Assembly (NCBI GenBank): GCA_020635905.1
Contig: JACJYV010000002.1
Span: 496,001 to 560,000, forward strand
Length of the DNA: 64,000 nucleotides
Direction of reading: 5' to 3'
Source: Bacteroidia bacterium
Lineage (GTDB): Bacteria > Bacteroidota > Bacteroidia > J057 > JADKCL01
The notes below the pieces were generated by a model that searched no databases, had not been told where the DNA came from, and saw only the letters and a program-made list of their open reading frames with translations. This document shows positions 38,601 through 45,774 of the stretch, in pieces; position 1 is the first letter of the stretch, and each line of letters starts with the position of its first letter. The translations under genes were made by a program, and so were the position numbers.

Positions 38601-41030
38601 GGTGAGGGTGGCGCGCAATTTTTTGGGCAGTACTTCATCCAGCCAGCCCGGCATGCCGGAAAAGCTGCAATCCACCATGGCATTGAAAGCCCAGCTGGTC
38701 TGGCCTTTTTCTTTCAGCATGCCGATCTGGAATACGCCAATGCTGAGCGCGGAATTGTCTCCACCCGGAAAGTCGATTTTGAGGGTGGCGTCTTCTTTAT
38801 TTGGATTGAAAACGAGCCCTTTACTGCCGTCCTCGCGGCTGTAGGCATTCATATATCCCCCAAGTTCGAAGAGGTTGTCCAGCTCAAGGCTGGAATTGAT
38901 CCTCACATCCCAATAGACTACGTTCTTGCCACCTTCTGCCGGGCGGCGGTCGCTGGTAATATCGAGTTGGGAGAAAGTGAGTCCACCCAGGCCTTTCACC
39001 CGGATGAGATCAATCTCAGGAGTGGCTTTGGCGGTAAGTTTGAAAACCTGCTTGGAATTGAGTTTTTCGTAAGAAGCCTGGAGATAGATTTCTTCGTCGA
39101 AGAGGGTGGCGGTTCCGCCACCGCCCAGTTTCCAGCCGCTGTTGGTTTGGTACTCGAAGAGGAAATTGAAATTTCCGAGGGTAAAATCCTGGGCAATTTC
39201 TGCAGGTCCCGTGCCCTGAAGGCTGAGCTTGACCACCATTTTCTGGGTGGAACCCGTGCCCGTGCGGTTGAAATTGAATTCGCAGGTGGTATCCAGCTTG
39301 CTGCCTTCGCCCGGGAGTTGTTCCCAGTTGACTTTGGTGGTGCCTTTCAGACCGAATTCTTTGCTGGAACTGTTGAAGGTAACGGCCAGCTCTTCGAAGA
39401 TGATTTCGGGCAATTCTTCAGGCAATTCTTCCTCCATCACCTGAGCCCAGAAGGTTTTCAGGTTGAGGTCGCGCAGAGTGGTGGCAAAATCAATGCCCTT
39501 ATTCATGGAGCCCGAAATGAGGGCCGTGGCTTCTCCCAGGGTAAATTCGGCCAGGAATGCTCCTTTCATCCCCTGTTGCTTGTCGTAGCTGCCGTTGAGA
39601 CCAATGGCCGAAATCTCGAAATTGGTCTTGCCTATGGGATAGGAAAGCAGGTCCTCCATTCGGAGCTGAAGGCTGAAGTTTTTGTCCTTGGGGCTGGCAT
39701 AGAAACTGAACTGGGTGATGGTCATTTCGGGAATCTCGCCCACTGAGGGGTAAAATTCCTGAATGATGTCGCCCAGAGGCATGGTTTCTCCCCCGGGCAG
39801 ACCGCCATAAACAGAGTAATCGGGATAGGATGCATAGAGGGCCAGGTTGGAGCCGCCAATCCCGATCAGGCCGGAAAGGGTGAGGCCAAATCTGCGGGTT
39901 TTGCTGTTGAAGGGATTGAACACCCCTACCCCAAGGCCCACTTTTTCGAGGATGATTTTTTCCTCCACAATGGTCCAGTTGACGGGATAACTTACGCCCG
40001 CGGTGACATACTCAAGGGATTTGGAAGTAAGATTGACCGTAAATCCCACATATTCAAGGGCGAGTCCTTGTTGTCCTTCTTCAACGGTCAGGTTTTCGGG
40101 CAGGTTTTCTGATACGTCATCCCCTCCCATAACGGAGCCCAGGGAGGAAAGCCCACCCAGGCTTGCATCCTGGAAAGTGGCATAAAAATCAAAGCGCAAA
40201 TCCTGGTCGTCCTGGGAGTATTTGCCCATGATGGTAACCGGATTGTCGAGCAAGACCGTTTCGCCTGCGATAAATATGCCGTCTCCTTTGAAAATTCCCG
40301 TATCGGGATCATTTTGTTCGTCGTAAAGACGGTTTTTGATGTAAATGCGCTGGTTATTGAGTTCGAAGGGCAGATCCACCTCTCCTTTGGGGATTTCTCC
40401 CGTGAGGCGAATGCCGAGAAATTTGAACAGATCAGGCGAAGCCTGATACTCCTGGATCGGTCCCGATACCATGACCGGGCCTTCGGCCCCGGTGAAGGTC
40501 TGCAGGTTCATGAGGGCCCCCATGAAAAATAATTCCCCCACAAAATTCAGCCCTGGAACCAGGTCAGCTTTGTACTCTTCGCTGTAATGGGCCTGGTTGG
40601 TGAATACGAGATTGCAGGCGCCCCAGGAAATTTCATCGAGGATGGTTGATTTGAATCGATTTTCCTGACTTGCTTCATTTGCATTAACCCTTTCAGGCAA
40701 ATCCTCAAAAGAAGTGGAAAATTTCCATTCAGAAGGAACCCTGATGCCAATGGTTACAAGTAATTCATCCTGATTCGTGGTGGCGATGAAAGTAACTTCT
40801 GAGTCGTCAATATTAAGAAGGCTGGAAGTTCCGTATAATTTGAGAAAATCGTTGTTGGTCGAACGTTCCCAACTGAGACAGGTCAAATCAATCAATGAAG
40901 TTTGGAAAACATCTTCCATGATTTTGATCAATTCAGCCGAACCAGTGAAATCCTGATCCAGGTCTATGACCATATATTTATCGTAAACGCCTATTGCGTC
41001 ATATTTTTGAAGGAGATATTGGAGTGACAT
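32652..41030 (-). CDS. Giant LamG-repeat protein with C-terminal 29-residue helical repeats
   Basis: The 2792-residue protein has no signal peptide and no T9SS sorting domain. Residues 1-1437 are a long beta-rich region of repeated amphipathic strands that I cannot assign. Four LamG/concanavalin-like domains follow, beginning near 1438, 1649, 1867 and 2087. Each has the pattern LxFDG...VE(V/F)WVKP...W(N/S)H(V/I)A(I/V)...(E/D)(V/L)RLWxxAR. Another beta region (about 2300-2480) precedes eight consecutive 29-residue repeats (2529-2760) and the tail KSIAKFFGF. The gene starts 37 bp after the DUF4157 gene on the same strand, so the two are probably cotranscribed. Lack of a Sec signal beside a DUF4157 protein suggests export by a contractile injection system or lysis; this is inferred. 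Confidence 0.8.
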   Translation of the reverse strand: MSLQYLLQKYDAIGVYDKYMVIDLDQDFTGSAELIKIMEDVFQTSLIDLTCLSWERSTNNDFLKLYGTSSLLNIDDSEVTFIATTNQDELLVTIGIRVPSEWKFSTSFEDLPERVNANEASQENRFKSTILDEISWGACNLVFTNQAHYSEEYKADLVPGLNFVGELFFMGALMNLQTFTGAEGPVMVSGPIQEYQASPDLFKFLGIRLTGEIPKGEVDLPFELNNQRIYIKNRLYDEQNDPDTGIFKGDGIFIAGETVLLDNPVTIMGKYSQDDQDLRFDFYATFQDASLGGLSSLGSVMGGDDVSENLPENLTVEEGQQGLALEYVGFTVNLTSKSLEYVTAGVSYPVNWTIVEEKIILEKVGLGVGVFNPFNSKTRRFGLTLSGLIGIGGSNLALYASYPDYSVYGGLPGGETMPLGDIIQEFYPSVGEIPEMTITQFSFYASPKDKNFSLQLRMEDLLSYPIGKTNFEISAIGLNGSYDKQQGMKGAFLAEFTLGEATALISGSMNKGIDFATTLRDLNLKTFWAQVMEEELPEELPEIIFEELAVTFNSSSKEFGLKGTTKVNWEQLPGEGSKLDTTCEFNFNRTGTGSTQKMVVKLSLQGTGPAEIAQDFTLGNFNFLFEYQTNSGWKLGGGGTATLFDEEIYLQASYEKLNSKQVFKLTAKATPEIDLIRVKGLGGLTFSQLDITSDRRPAEGGKNVVYWDVRINSSLELDNLFELGGYMNAYSREDGSKGLVFNPNKEDATLKIDFPGGDNSALSIGVFQIGMLKEKGQTSWAFNAMVDCSFSGMPGWLDEVLPKKLRATLTASKDKVSIGARELTDPIHISLGKAGSQSLGDLVVQIVEVGIEIRPVIGLSLEVGLGFPSELNAALGSKMFREYTEGNLLSLSRTKLTVSRTQFDLQFLTSPFMGANAVSISGESWIDIDLGESGAMRMKMPTLKYDALTQYFEAGGGVEITRPLSIPLTFLKNMFNSMDLEEVGKIIPSKLPLDKVHLVDENGNFNTDDLIKFLEKGGSIPNEIKDVITGTGDLLERFPDTFKQYLHIDVPEKLEFKFGFSPAGRYTMGLKTGETPVRILYPAMIPGAITMPGLVGIELRELSFTTLISGGLFFLHIDGHTDSYDLGTLALSLALPTDEGFPLPTSDELQRRLIFENLYMVIPLSAGVPIPLPIFYDRIGMESMGLEGVGIQTHLSLPAPDLGGATTLLSTLKEFFSDPKVRLDPDHAPGGFDLVLDVGNNNLRLPEYLGGKVLGTEGKSVEVSAWKGIASGMNFLKFLSINDLIQSIPINQRVGSAETKFGFMKFDADWMLTTPQEFRDGAFKKMKLSDSDKQDFLDVLPTVSTESKGAQNEEGIIAFVRGEADLAILKLEAVFGLAASRSMGFTTGFKFSGEIAKMIEVELKGVVAVNTPVIDSGGKLIMPQPTYNGLEVADLPAGTPLALNFDGENTWVRIPDSDSLALDKYTLEVWVKPTGDPTGNWAGIAGKPGRNYCIFIHQNGFVHHRFKTEDKNNDGISNTPNGAIKWNEWNHVAIVNNGKTAVTYVNGEALVREETKAMIVERNPLFFGCNLDGAGNKNTMFRGQMGEIRLWKGARTATEIQTEMYSKLDGTEKNLVSCWRFQTGYGDTAVDICGRNHGVIYNPSWIQADRIQLDGLRFDGSKASAVVSNCPELQQTGDQTIEFWVKPVENPGRSVLVGKAYGGEGGISLEPDGSLNYYYGKAGKNSKPYQGIKSNGAIKNGEWSHIAVVRDVEAKMIYWYINGKNTFSRKMDLEPVAKSNMPLTLADGWCGKFNGQIDELRLWNRARSAAEINSDRFKKLKGTEKGLAAYWPFEEGHGSFAPDKVNGLQAALKGAEWGAREEVENAISLTGLTFNGSSSAVITSGNKLIPDQDFTLQLWVKTSSEDESGTLINFNGMNAANPLKGIVTHGLGLANSKNLTLYVNGNSAASGINLQDGRWHHLAVSWTSKTGEALFYLDGDQTKKVNLAKGNMLPTMMCTFSLGQDLDSRGQVNSKQAFGGTLAEVRIFEGVQTAETIRETMHKPLDVKKSGIRAWWPLDEGGGSIAQEKVQGADGVISDPVWNDPFHLQPLGLTFDGKDDYVILPNSDAQQESVYSVETWIRPETISKTVCILSKEDSVHNLWLNKYGQIEYHDGDKVVRSSHKVDWEVWNHIALTDDGKKCSLYVNGQLSETATRSVKFSKGKEPLLLAKNGKGNHFKGSIDEVRLWKSARSTDDIQSNMFRTMQGNENDLVACWSMSKGSGTYISDRTGYSAPGTISGAAWTLVQAPQQVENAAIQVLGHTHLAMLGHRIFQGDIRLVDDTFWFKGDLTLFPSSWPVSVNGTMEGLIQKDKFYLSGNALVAIGSVKLASAKAIISDEYIMVDGRFLGAYLKMYLSQENKQLLLEGSVGFDWSTDIDFGEIKIGGVKVSENIRISLDIGASLNIKIRDGKFSGSIKAHFKINGVGFDITLAVNNIPTDAAALLEMIKDELIKKPMEYIGSMFSDAAEWLKNVASGAIKWAEGAVNDTAKALKNAFKETAEGATKLLKAAGIDTNSIGGALKDVFKQSGETAAKTLKAAGETAEKIGGALKDVFSQDPQTMVKTMGKIGHSTEEAAKALGSAFKHTGEDAARVLSSAGKSMNEVGNALSKVFKVNTESQAKIFKNMGKSSEQIAGMLKSGLGKSAKDVSKALSSVGFSTDDLGKALKNTFKLNAEDAAKTLKDIGKPAEEVGKLLKNTFKLNADDSKKILKDSLKFSDDAVKGILKGAGYAAKEVEGMFEDAGKSIAKFFGF
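32751..33446 (-). repeat. Eight in-frame 87-bp (29-residue) coding repeats
   Basis: The repeats encode units close to GKALKxxFKxxxEDAAKxLK followed by xxGxSxEEV. All eight are exactly 29 residues long without insertions. Each unit can form two short amphipathic helices separated by a Gly-containing turn. DNA identity between units is moderate, so the repeat is old or under selection at protein level. Confidence 0.85.
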
Positions 41031-41067
41031 GAGAGTTTAATTGGGGGTGAAATGAAGTTTTGAAATG

Positions 41068-42636
41068 TCAATCAGGGTCATTGTAAATGTTGGACTCAAC
41101 AACGGGCACATTAATATCGTACACTTTGCCTTTTTTGATGGCTCTGAATTCCTTTGCATCATATTCTAACCTAAATCCATTAATTTTTTGTTTTATAGTG
41201 GTTGAAGGGCTATCAGGAAACCACCCGTAATAATAATTGGATCTGTAACTGTTTGATGTCATCAGGACATCCTCTATGGTGGAAAATCTTACAAATGATT
41301 TCAAAGGACTATCGAGTTCAATTATTTTCGCTCCAAGCGTCTTGTCATAAATTTTCCTGGCATTCTCACTATCAATATTATGAACTTCTCCAGTGGTGAG
41401 AGCCACATGGGCAGAATCTCCAAAAATTATGACGCAACCTGGAGGAATATGTTCAGGAGTTGGTACGGGAGGAAGATTGAGGTACTTTTTGGGATCGTTT
41501 CCTTCCGGAAGGGATCCCTTACTTGAAGGATCTGCATAATAAAGCGCATTCTTTTTTATCTCCTCCACAAAGGTCATTTGAGGTCCGCCATCGCTGGCCA
41601 GGGTATTCCCATTTGAAAGCGCCCAAAATATCCATTCCCTGGAAACTACTCCTGATCTCCAGGCGGTATAGAGGACGGCCTCCCAGCAGTTCAGCGCAAA
41701 TGGAATTTCCATATCTCGCATTAACCATTGAAAAAAGGGGTATTCAGTTGTCGCCCTTATATGAAACCTAAAGGCCTTACCGTATTCCAACCAGGTTTGT
41801 GGTTTTTCTTCCAATAAAATTGTACGGGTACTTTTGCGGGTCAAAATGGGCACATTCTTTTTAGATTTTTCCTTTTTTAATTGGGCCTTCTGTTCATTAA
41901 CTTCCTTTACTTTTCGATTATGAAATGATGAATAATCATGTTCCCAGTCATCTTTTGAATTTTTGGCTATTTCCAATTGGTATTTCATTTCTTTCACATG
42001 GGCCATTCCCAAATCAAATCTTCTGGCATCACGATTAAGAGCTTTAAAATCAGTATACTCTTTTTCGGTATTTTCTATTTTTTTCAGAATATCAAGGATG
42101 GGAGTATTGGGAAGATCATGTTCCTTTTTCAACAGATCATACAAAGCATTCAAAGTTTTATTTTCATTCCCCACCTTGATATCAAACTGCAGCACTCCTT
42201 CCCAAAAACGGGCTTTTTCCAAAGCCCGGGGTTGATCTTCCTCTGCCAGAGGCTGCATCATCAGCCAACCCATCAGATCGGCTTCGGCTTCCAGGCAGGG
42301 ATCGTCGTTGACGGGCAATCCGTTTTGGAAACGGGTGGCTTTTACCCGGCCCTGCAACTGCTGCACCACGTGCCAGAGTTCGTGGGGGAGAGAACTTTCG
42401 GCACCCGGGCCGAGATGGATTTCAGCGCCCCGGGCCAGGGCCTTCGCCCCAAATTTGGCGGGGAAAGGTGAGTTATACTTAACCCTGACTGCTGAAAGGT
42501 CAAATCCGCTGAAATGCTCACCAGATCTGCGCAATTGGGCAGGCAGCTGGCTAAAGCCAGGGTTGCCCTTTGCGACAGAAGGGCAAATTTTTTCAGGCGC
42601 AAAATTGCGCTCCATTGGGTTCAATGCAGAATACAT
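41068..42636 (-). CDS. DUF4157 (eCIS-core) protein with Cys/His peptidase-like C-terminal domain, putative toxin
   Basis: The 522-residue protein starts with a DUF4157 domain (about 33-123) containing the metallopeptidase-like PHELWHVVQQ (84-93) and the acidic CLEAEADLMG. This domain marks effectors of extracellular contractile injection systems. A charged helical linker follows (about 150-265). The C-terminal domain has a candidate Cys in NCWEAV (Cys317) and a His in GDSAHVALTTG (His410). That order and spacing are like NlpC/P60-type or related papain-fold enzymes. Codons for about the first 140 residues are GC-rich, while the rest is clearly AT-richer, which suggests that the C-terminal module was acquired separately. 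No signal peptide is seen. Enzymatic activity is inferred. Confidence 0.75.
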   Translation of the reverse strand: MYSALNPMERNFAPEKICPSVAKGNPGFSQLPAQLRRSGEHFSGFDLSAVRVKYNSPFPAKFGAKALARGAEIHLGPGAESSLPHELWHVVQQLQGRVKATRFQNGLPVNDDPCLEAEADLMGWLMMQPLAEEDQPRALEKARFWEGVLQFDIKVGNENKTLNALYDLLKKEHDLPNTPILDILKKIENTEKEYTDFKALNRDARRFDLGMAHVKEMKYQLEIAKNSKDDWEHDYSSFHNRKVKEVNEQKAQLKKEKSKKNVPILTRKSTRTILLEEKPQTWLEYGKAFRFHIRATTEYPFFQWLMRDMEIPFALNCWEAVLYTAWRSGVVSREWIFWALSNGNTLASDGGPQMTFVEEIKKNALYYADPSSKGSLPEGNDPKKYLNLPPVPTPEHIPPGCVIIFGDSAHVALTTGEVHNIDSENARKIYDKTLGAKIIELDSPLKSFVRFSTIEDVLMTSNSYRSNYYYGWFPDSPSTTIKQKINGFRLEYDAKEFRAIKKGKVYDINVPVVESNIYNDPD

Positions 42637-42852
42637 AGGGTTTATGGGGTTTTAATTTTTAATTCTGTCCTGTTGCTGCAGGACTTGTTCTTCCTGTTCG
42701 AAAAACCAGGTTTGGAGGGTCCTGATTTTGCCTTATCAATTGAAGTTATTGAAATTTTTCCCTGCGAAAAAGTTTTACTTACCCAACGTGCCAATATTGA
42801 CAAAGAAAGCAACATCAATACCATTTGGGTCTGGATTCCCTGAAAATCCACC

Positions 42853-42890
42853 TAAAAAAATGCCCCCGATCACCTAAGACCGGGGGCAAT
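42853..42890 (-). terminator. Intrinsic terminator of the superoxide dismutase gene
   Basis: TGCCCCCG and CGGGGGCA arms are followed on the minus strand by seven T residues. It lies 23 bp past the stop codon. The gap from here to 42636 holds no gene and is the likely promoter region of the DUF4157 operon. Confidence 0.85.
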
Positions 42891-42912
42891 TCCTGTAAAC
42901 CTGCTGAAAGGC

Positions 42913-43521
42913 TTACTTGCCGAACAATTCATTCACTTTGTTCCAGTTTACCACATTGAACCAGGAGGCAATGTAGTCGGGACGGCGGTTTTGGTAATTG
43001 AGGTAGTAGGCATGTTCCCACACGTCGAGACCGAGGATGGGAGTTCCGCCGCAGCCAGCGCCTTCCACGTCCATGAGGGGATTGTCCTGGTTGGCGGTGG
43101 AGCAAATCTCCAGGCGACCGTCGCTGTGCTTGCACAGCCAGGCCCAGCCAGAGCCAAAACGGGTGCCAGCAGCATTGGAAAATTGCTGTTTGAAATCCGC
43201 AAAGGAGCCAAAAGTCTTGTTGATCGCAGCCCCGACTGCGCCGTCAGCTTCGCCGCCGGCACCCGGACCCATGATTTCCCAAAACAAACGGTGGTTGTAG
43301 TAACCGCCTCCATTATTGCGAACGGCCATGCTGGCTTTGGAAATATTCTTGAGAATGGACTCAATAGACTGATTTTCCAGAGGCGTGCCGGCAATGGCGT
43401 TATTGAGGTTATTGGTATATCCGGCGTGGTGCTTGCTGTGGTGGATTTCCATGGTACGCGCGTCGATATGGGGCTCGAGAGCGTCGTATGCGTAGGGGAG
43501 TTTGGGTAATTCGAAAGCCAT
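42913..43521 (-). CDS. sod: Superoxide dismutase, Fe/Mn family
   Basis: The 202-residue enzyme converts superoxide to oxygen and hydrogen peroxide in the cytoplasm. Metal ligands are visible in the order expected: His in MEIHHSKHHAGY, His in GGGYYNHRLFWE, and Asp and His in ILGLDVWEHAYYL. The length is normal. Residues around GGGYYNH and GTRFGSGWAWL do not clearly settle iron versus manganese, so the metal is left open. It stands alone with its own terminator. Confidence 0.94.
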   Translation of the reverse strand: MAFELPKLPYAYDALEPHIDARTMEIHHSKHHAGYTNNLNNAIAGTPLENQSIESILKNISKASMAVRNNGGGYYNHRLFWEIMGPGAGGEADGAVGAAINKTFGSFADFKQQFSNAAGTRFGSGWAWLCKHSDGRLEICSTANQDNPLMDVEGAGCGGTPILGLDVWEHAYYLNYQNRRPDYIASWFNVVNWNKVNELFGK

Positions 43522-43630
43522 ATTCTTAATGGGTTATTTGTGAGAAATTAAAGAAGTTAAAAATAGAAATTTATCTCCGTAGGTAAAACCCGAATCACCT
43601 GAGATTGTTTGGGAAATACCAGAGGGGGGA

Positions 43631-43700
43631 AGTGAGTCGTTAGTTAGAAGATGTCAGATTTTTAGATGGCAGATGTTAGAGAGGGTTAGAAATGAGATGT
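43631..43700. repeat. TTAGA-rich simple repeat block, second copy
   Basis: Units GTCGTTAGTTAGAAG, GATGTCAGATTTTTAGATGG and CAGATGTTAGAGAGG match the block at 5062-5140. It lies between sod and the small lipoprotein gene. Confidence 0.55.
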
Positions 43701-43758
43701 TTGAAATCAGACGATTGAGATTGGTTGCATTGGAAATTTTATCCTTTAAATCCTACCT

Positions 43759-43956
43759 ATGAACAAACTGTTGCTCGTTCCCCTTCTTTTGCTGGCTCTG
43801 GTTGGAACTTCTGCTTGTAATTCAGCATATCAGGTCAGGAAAAAACCAGCCCCAACGAAAGGAGCCGGCATTTTCAAGCACAAAAAGAAAAAATCCAATT
43901 GTGGGTGTACGTATTGGGAAATACAGCCTGTAGAATGCAGAACGCAGGTTGGGTAA
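43759..43956 (+). CDS. Small lipoprotein
   Basis: The 65-residue product has a classic lipoprotein signal peptide ending GTSAC (Cys20), then a very basic stretch (GIFKHKKKKSN) and three further cysteines. The start is fixed by the signal. Its function is unknown; small basic lipoproteins like this are common orphans in Bacteroidota. It stands directly before the AT-rich island. Confidence 0.65.
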   Translation: MNKLLLVPLLLLALVGTSACNSAYQVRKKPAPTKGAGIFKHKKKKSNCGCTYWEIQPVECRTQVG

Positions 43957-44332
43957 TGCTTGCTTTGGGCAGGATCAAAGGGTGAAATTGTATTTCCCTT
44001 CCATCCTTGAACCGTGGAAAAGAGATCACATTTTTCGGCCAGGTTGGTTAACTTTGAAAAGAGTTTAACGATAAGTCTATGAGCAGGGACGATCTTGAAT
44101 ACTCCTAACTGACGCCCTTAATCATAGACCTGTGTTAACGCCATTTTTTTACTTAGCTTTCCCTATTTTTCTCCAACTTAAACCCGAAATGAAATTTCAC
44201 TCCTCATTCTGAATCTGGGATTATCAACATTTCGATCACAAAAGCCATGTAGGGCAATAAGAAAAAGCAAAATTTTGGTTAATTTGAATAAATAAATTTT
44301 TTGCCCAAAAGTGGTTTGCAAACTAATTATTG
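43957..44332. other. Non-coding left border of the AT-rich island
   Basis: The 376-bp gap holds no convincing gene. It contains a perfect 8-bp inverted repeat, GTCTATGA at 44075-44082 and TCATAGAC at 44122-44129, and then becomes markedly AT-rich. No direct repeat or tRNA end was seen, so an integration site is not demonstrated. Confidence 0.4.
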
Positions 44333-44683
44333 ATGACAATTTCGTACATAGACCAAGAAACAAGAAGTCTTTGCAACTCGATTGTTACTCCATCCAAGCC
44401 ATTTACATCTGAGGAGATTGAAGAAATACGTGCGCACCTTGCAGATTTAAAAGCCGCACAAAATTTGTACGATGCCCCTGTTGATTATTTGATAATTAAT
44501 GGTGTGGAAAATGATGACTCTTCCTTACATTTAGCCATGGATATTGGAAGAGTTCAAATTCGTTGTAGAATAATAAATAAACTCTCATACCCAAACCCCG
44601 AAGAAGTCACAAGGCTTCTGATTACTAAAATCTTCATTCCTGAATTGGAGAAAACTTCAAATTTCAAAAGGATTGACCTATGA
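44333..44683 (+). CDS. Small protein of unknown function, coupled to the ImmA/IrrE protein
   Basis: The 116-residue product begins at the ATG at 44333; a TTG directly before it is less likely. It has a helical N-terminal half (FTSEEIEEIRAHLADLKAAQ) and a strand-rich C-terminal half. It shows no motif of known toxins such as RelE or HigB. The stop overlaps the start of the next gene in an ATGA arrangement, so the two proteins are made together. The gene is AT-rich like the rest of the island. It may be a partner or substrate of the metallopeptidase, a view that rests on coupling only. Confidence 0.65.
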   Translation: MTISYIDQETRSLCNSIVTPSKPFTSEEIEEIRAHLADLKAAQNLYDAPVDYLIINGVENDDSSLHLAMDIGRVQIRCRIINKLSYPNPEEVTRLLITKIFIPELEKTSNFKRIDL

Positions 44684-45774
44684 TTGCTAATAGATCTTTC
44701 AATGAAGAAGTACAATGGGTTTCTCCACCGAGTGAAACCATCCTTCGATTATTACACAATAAACGAGTTAGTTTTTATTCATTTAGGGAACAACTCCAGT
44801 TAAGTCAAGCCGATTTTTTTGATCTAATCCATGATAAGCTTGAGATCAATTCTAATATTGCAAAACGCTTAAGCAAAACTCTGGGGAGTAGCGAAACCTT
44901 TTGGATTAATCGATACCAAGAATTTACCGAGTATGTTACCTTCTCTAACAATGAGATACAGAAGGAAAATAGGCCGTTTTTAAATTCTCTTTCAAAGATT
45001 CGACACACAGAAATCAATTCATTAGCAGATAACTTTAAGGTCTCAACCCTTGAACACTTGATAATGGATTATTTTGAAATGCCTCAAGTATTATATAGTA
45101 GGAGCCAAACGGTCGAGCCCTCCCCAGCATCATTGGCGAATTGGATGAGGGAATGTGAACTAACTGCGGAATCTGTCCTTTTAAACAAGAGAATCCCTTT
45201 CTTCGGTTTAGAGAATCTCGAAAGAACCATTCCTGAGATTGTTTCACATAGCAAGGTTAATAATGTTCTGAAAGTTATTCCAAAGATAAAGGAAGCATTA
45301 AATAGTGTTGGAGTAATTCTTGTTCTAAGCCCCAGTGATAAGGGACTCGGAGTGTCTGGATTTACAAAAAGACTATTTAAAAAATACAGATTAGTCGTAG
45401 TAACAGATAGGTTCAAGAACAATGCAGCATTTTGGTTTACTTTATTACATGAATTGGCGCATTGTTTGCTTCATCAATTAGACCAAACTTTGATTCACTA
45501 TTCAGATGACGAATTCATATTAGCAAATTCGTCGTCGAACAAGCTTCATGAAGAAGAGGAAGCAAATGAATATGTAGAATCTCTATTATTTCCTCCCGAG
45601 TTAAGGTCACAATTGGGTTTTGCAAGTAGATCATATAAATCACTAATTAAACTTGCAGTGAAATATGAAATTCCAGCTTCTCTGGTGGCTGCTCAAATCC
45701 ATAGGACACAGCTTGCCCCTTATAGTTATTTCAGGAAAGTTTACCAACCAGTAGAATTTCAATCCATTAGCTAG
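44680..45774 (+). CDS. HTH-domain ImmA/IrrE family metallopeptidase
   Basis: The 364-residue protein has an N-terminal HigA/Xre-like helix-turn-helix domain (about 20-85, FREQLQLSQADFFDLI and SSETFWINRYQEF). The C-terminal ImmA/IrrE domain (about 200-310) has the zinc-binding HELAH (257-261) and a following acidic stretch (HEEEEANEYVE, about 290-300). ImmA-type enzymes cleave partner repressors to induce mobile elements; IrrE controls DNA-damage genes. Here the HTH and peptidase are in one chain. The gene is coupled to the small upstream gene. Its stop codon overlaps that of the convergent gene by 4 bp (CTAG). Confidence 0.85.
   Translation: MIANRSFNEEVQWVSPPSETILRLLHNKRVSFYSFREQLQLSQADFFDLIHDKLEINSNIAKRLSKTLGSSETFWINRYQEFTEYVTFSNNEIQKENRPFLNSLSKIRHTEINSLADNFKVSTLEHLIMDYFEMPQVLYSRSQTVEPSPASLANWMRECELTAESVLLNKRIPFFGLENLERTIPEIVSHSKVNNVLKVIPKIKEALNSVGVILVLSPSDKGLGVSGFTKRLFKKYRLVVVTDRFKNNAAFWFTLLHELAHCLLHQLDQTLIHYSDDEFILANSSSNKLHEEEEANEYVESLLFPPELRSQLGFASRSYKSLIKLAVKYEIPASLVAAQIHRTQLAPYSYFRKVYQPVEFQSIS

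Noticed and set aside
37890..39746. Long open frame (618 codons) antisense to the giant LamG gene
   Set aside because: It lies entirely opposite a domain-bearing gene, has no recognisable domain and reflects codon bias of the coding strand.
32652..42636. A complete contractile injection system locus
   Set aside because: No sheath, tube, baseplate or AAA ATPase gene is present; only the DUF4157 and LamG genes are seen.
44178..44363. Short minus-strand open frame left of the island
   Set aside because: It overlaps the start of the plus-strand gene, is AT-rich and has no family-like features.
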